DNA of 33,737 bases from positions 1 to 33,737 of the forward strand of contig JAGQGA010000003.1 of the NCBI GenBank assembly GCA_020432595.1, in the 5' to 3' direction. Source of the DNA: Anaerolineales bacterium (lineage in GTDB: Bacteria; Chloroflexota; Anaerolineae; Promineifilales; Promineifilaceae). How positions within the stretch are numbered: the first letter of the stretch is position 1; every line of letters begins with the position of its first letter. Both the position numbers and the translations under genes were made by a program. Below, piece after piece: positions 31,201 to 33,737 of this stretch. The notes beneath the pieces were generated by a model. It did no database searches, was not told where the DNA came from, and was given only the letters and a program-made list of their open reading frames with translations.

Positions 31201-32616
31201 ATGAGCCGACTTAAATCATACCAGCCTCCCATCCGCCTGCGCCTTACTGCCTGGTATGTTCTCTTTCTGGGGGCTATTCTGCTGCTGTTTTCAGTCTACG
31301 TCTATTGGCAAACCCAACGCAATATGGTTGCCCAAGCTGACCATGCGCTGGAACTGGCGCTGGCCCAAACGCTCATTAACGTTGACCGAGAAGGAGAGCA
31401 TCTTACCTTCAAAAATTTAGCCAACAATCCAGATGCGCTGCGGAATATAGACGACAAGTTTCTCATCTATCTGGTAGCTCCTGACGGCACAGCCTGGGAT
31501 CAAATTGGCAGCGACAACCACGCTCCCCAGCCACAACAATTGCCCTCTGGCTATTATTCACAGTTGGCCGATGGAGAATCATGGCGCATTTTGAGCCGCG
31601 AAGTAACGGTGGGCAAGGTCACGGGTTATGTGCAGGTACTGCAAGAGCTGGAGGCAATTCGGCTGGCGCTGGTTAGCTTGCAGCAGCAAATCGGGCTGGC
31701 GATTCCACTGGCACTCATCCTGGCTGGCTTTGGTGGCCTGTTTCTGGCAACCCGCGCCCTAAATCCGATAAACCGAATTACGCAAACAGCGCAGTCCATT
31801 ACGGCAGAAGATTTGAACCGCCGTATTGCCTACCCAGGGCCACGGGATGAAATCGGCCGTTTGGCGCAGACGTTTGATGGGATGCTTGACCGCCTGCAGC
31901 AGGCGTTTGACCGCGAGCGACGTTTTACGGGGGATGCCGCGCATGAATTGCGAACCCCATTGGCAGCGCTAAAGGGGCGGATTGGCGTGACGTTGAGCCA
32001 GCCGCGTGACAATGAGCAATATGTTGCCACGCTGCAAAGCATGGAAGAGCAGGTTGACCGACTCAGCCGACTAAGCAACGACCTGCTGTTTATGGCGCGG
32101 CTGGATCAAGGTGTCTTGAAGGGGGAATCTGAACCGATTCCGGCAGCGGACTTGTTAGGGGCAGTGGTGGACACAATACGGCCGTTGGCTGCCGCCAAAT
32201 CCATTCGCATCGTTGAGCAGATCAACTCGACCAGCACCCTTGTGGGAGATATGGATTTGCTGATTCGGCTCTTTTTAAACTTGCTGGACAATGCCATCAA
32301 ATACACGCCGCCCGAAGGGGAAGTACGAATTACGGCTACAGAAGGCAATGGGCAAGTCCATATTGCCATTGCCGACAGCGGTTTCGGCATTGCCGACGAC
32401 CATTTACCACATCTTTTTGAGCGGTTTTACCGGGTTGAGAAAAGCCGGGTGCGGCGGTTAGGGCAAAATGGCAAGGGCGGCGTGGGCTTAGGACTAGCCA
32501 TTGCTCATGAGATTGCCCGCTCGCACGGTGGTTCGATTAGCGTGCAAAGCCAGGTGGAACACGGTTCCACTTTTACGGTTCATCTGTCCAGCACAACAAA
32601 CGATAAATCATCGTAA
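31201..32616 (+). CDS. Sensor histidine kinase, HAMP type
   Basis: Membrane kinase paired with the regulator just upstream. Helix 1 spans about residues 18-37 (LTAWYVLFLGAILLLFSVYV). An extracytoplasmic sensor domain of about 120 residues follows. Helix 2 (IGLAIPLALILAGFGGLFLA) leads into a HAMP linker (ALNPINRITQTAQSI). The dimerisation/phosphoacceptor box has His248 in GDAAHELRTPLAALKGR. The ATPase domain shows the N box NLLDNAIKYTPP, G1 ADSGFGIADDHLPHLFERFYR and G2 GGVGLGLAIAHEIA. Length is 471 aa. AAGGTTAT between the two genes supplies the ribosome site, so the two proteins are made from one mRNA. The signal is not predictable. The downstream lipoprotein gene, 44 bp away, may belong to the same unit. 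Confidence 0.93.
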   Translation: MSRLKSYQPPIRLRLTAWYVLFLGAILLLFSVYVYWQTQRNMVAQADHALELALAQTLINVDREGEHLTFKNLANNPDALRNIDDKFLIYLVAPDGTAWDQIGSDNHAPQPQQLPSGYYSQLADGESWRILSREVTVGKVTGYVQVLQELEAIRLALVSLQQQIGLAIPLALILAGFGGLFLATRALNPINRITQTAQSITAEDLNRRIAYPGPRDEIGRLAQTFDGMLDRLQQAFDRERRFTGDAAHELRTPLAALKGRIGVTLSQPRDNEQYVATLQSMEEQVDRLSRLSNDLLFMARLDQGVLKGESEPIPAADLLGAVVDTIRPLAAAKSIRIVEQINSTSTLVGDMDLLIRLFLNLLDNAIKYTPPEGEVRITATEGNGQVHIAIADSGFGIADDHLPHLFERFYRVEKSRVRRLGQNGKGGVGLGLAIAHEIARSHGGSISVQSQVEHGSTFTVHLSSTTNDKSS

Positions 32617-32660
32617 GGTATGGGCAGTGTCAATTCACAAATAAACAGGGAGGTATTGGA

Positions 32661-33608
32661 ATGAAGCGTTTTCCGATTTCTGATGATCAAATGAATCAGG
32701 CAAAAATTTATCGGTGGGTCTTGCTGCTTGGGGCTTTCGCCAGCCTGGTGCTAACGGGTTGCGGAGCCACAGCAACTCTGCTCAATTCGGCGGGTGGCAC
32801 GGCACCTGACGGCAGCCCGCTGCCGGGAACCGAGGAGTATGGGCTGAGCAGGCAAGAATTGGTGAGCAAAATTGAGGCAGTGGAGGCTGATATTGCTACC
32901 TGTATGAGCGATGCCGGGTTTGAATATGTGGCAGCCGACTATAACACGGTGCGACGGGGAATGGTGTCGGACAAATCGTTGCCGGGCATGACGGAACGGC
33001 AATATTTTAATGAGTATGGGTACGGCATTTCGACGCTGTACACGGGCAAGCCGCCGCAGTTGGAAGACCGGGCAACCCCTGCCCAAATTGGGCTGGGGGA
33101 TCGGAACGTGGACATTTTCCGCAACTTGTCGCCGGCCGACCAGGTAGCCTATAACCAAACGCTGATTGGGGAAAACAGCAACGTCACCTTTGCCGTTGCC
33201 ATTGAAACTGAAGATCTAGGGCGCACCGGGGGCTGCACCCGTGCCGCCATTGAGAAATCGTTTACCGCCGAACAGTTAACGGACACGTATCGGAATCCAA
33301 AAGATGCGCAGATTGAGCAAGACCCGCGCATGGTGGAGGCAATTGGGAAATACAGCCAATGTATGCGCGAGGCTGGTTTTGATTACAACCACGAGAAAGA
33401 TATTGAGCCAGATTTGCGAAATCGGGTGGAGGCCATCACGGGCGGGCAGCCGTTAGAAGCCCTGTCGTCGGATGCGCTGGCGGCGCTGGGGCAACTGCAA
33501 GAGTATGAACGGGCGTTAGCCATTGCATCGTATCAGTGCGAGGTTAGTTATTTGGAGCCGGCCGAAGATGCCATCGAACGTGAACTGTATTCTGGACGTA
33601 AAAGCTAA
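32661..33608 (+). CDS. Lipoprotein of unknown function with a duplicated CM-x-(D/E)AGF motif
   Basis: A 315-aa surface lipoprotein. The lipobox is LVLTGC after a hydrophobic stretch starting about residue 20, with the acylated Cys near residue 34. The mature protein contains two similar Cys motifs, DIATCMSDAGFEYVAADY and YSQCMREAGFDYNHEKD, about 155 residues apart. Two further cysteines (GGCTRAAIEKSF and SYQCEVSYLEP) follow this spacing, so two disulfides within a duplicated fold are likely. Proteins with the CM-x-x-AGF motif occur as lipoproteins in Gram-positive and Chloroflexi-type bacteria without assigned function. AGGGAGG lies about 8-14 bases upstream of the ATG. It follows the histidine kinase by 44 bp in the same direction and may be a partner or target of that system. 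Confidence 0.82.
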   Translation: MKRFPISDDQMNQAKIYRWVLLLGAFASLVLTGCGATATLLNSAGGTAPDGSPLPGTEEYGLSRQELVSKIEAVEADIATCMSDAGFEYVAADYNTVRRGMVSDKSLPGMTERQYFNEYGYGISTLYTGKPPQLEDRATPAQIGLGDRNVDIFRNLSPADQVAYNQTLIGENSNVTFAVAIETEDLGRTGGCTRAAIEKSFTAEQLTDTYRNPKDAQIEQDPRMVEAIGKYSQCMREAGFDYNHEKDIEPDLRNRVEAITGGQPLEALSSDALAALGQLQEYERALAIASYQCEVSYLEPAEDAIERELYSGRKS

Positions 33609-33619
33609 TTGGATATGGG

Positions 33620-33698
33620 CATAAACTGATGGGCAGAGATTGGGAGATTGGAGATTTTGAATCCCTAATCTCCAATCTCCAATTCCCAACAGTTTATG
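33620..33698. repeat. Nested hairpin after the lipoprotein gene
   Basis: Outer arms CATAAACTG (33620-33628) and CAGTTTATG (33690-33698) are exact complements. Inside them, GATTGGGAGATTGGAGATT faces AATCTCCAATCTCC around a TTGAATC centre. The GATTGGAGATTTTGAATC core is shared with 241-283. It could act as a terminator for the preceding genes. Confidence 0.8.
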
Positions 33699-33737
33699 TT
33701 TGAAAAAGTTTATGACGCGCAAACGCATCACAACCCT

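Larger units (their letters stand above)
768..32185. repeat. Dispersed highly iterated palindrome ACGGCCGT (about 44 copies)
   Basis: By hand count about 44 copies of ACGGCCGT lie between 768-775 and 32178-32185, most extended to AACGGCCGTT and several to GGAAACGGCCGTTTCC. The random expectation at this base composition is about one. Copies occur in genes of all kinds and in all three frames, giving TAV, NGR or RP(F/L) in the proteins, and also between genes. They are sparse from 30 to 33.7 kb and in array gene 5. Confidence 0.85.

Noticed and set aside
33696..33737. Possible start of a further rightward gene (ATG at 33696 or 33712)
   Set aside because: Only 9-14 codons are visible, there is no ribosome site, and the first ATG lies within the hairpin at 33620-33698. 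It cannot be decided from this window.

Overview
The window is about 57% GC by eye and gene-dense. It looks like the chromosome of a non-model bacterium, most plausibly a Chloroflexota (Anaerolineae-like) member. This placement is an inference from style: a secreted PA14/SH3 protein with a TPTPVP-type linker, polyamine-type ABC genes, a CxxCxxCC protein, and heavy loading with small palindromic repeats. No rRNA, tRNA, phage integrase, transposase or CRISPR array was seen.

Layout. Positions 1-202 hold the start of a leftward cation diffusion facilitator gene. A Na+/Ca2+ exchanger family gene follows (413-1483). A four-gene polyamine-type ABC importer comes next: binding lipoprotein, ATPase and two permeases (1722-5823). 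A convergent GH29 alpha-L-fucosidase (5908-7212), a tiny AbrB-like reading frame (7280-7429) and a Bcr/CflA-type drug exporter (7541-8773) complete the ordinary left part. A gene-free stretch (8774-9313) carries two copies of a 48-bp promoter-like element.

From 9314 to 28266 lie nine rightward genes, spaced by at most about 143 bp, that look like one unit of about 19 kb. At least six begin with versions of the same N-terminal module (ML-x-L/V-P, then F/Y-RD, then FYY-L/I-P). Four very large members (about 760-890 aa) share a central region, and three of these carry a VDLDDDFF motif. All four end in an array of roughly 90-residue beta-rich repeats. The set also contains a protein with a papain-like Cys/His/Asn arrangement and one with a GKCHPxDCDWG domain. 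None has a signal peptide or membrane segment. I do not recognise this as a described system; it is the best candidate for something new here. The right end has a secreted PA14-PA14-SH3-SH3 protein (leftward), a YkgJ-type Cys-cluster protein (leftward), and a rightward OmpR-type regulator, histidine kinase and lipoprotein.

Two genome-wide habits stand out. First, the palindrome ACGGCCGT, usually as AACGGCCGTT, occurs about 44 times by hand count where about one is expected, mostly inside genes and in all reading frames. Second, many intergenic gaps hold a hairpin whose arms are built from short tandem units, with different units in different gaps. Some of these hairpins supply the stop codon of the preceding gene, and several related elements sit in frame inside coding regions.
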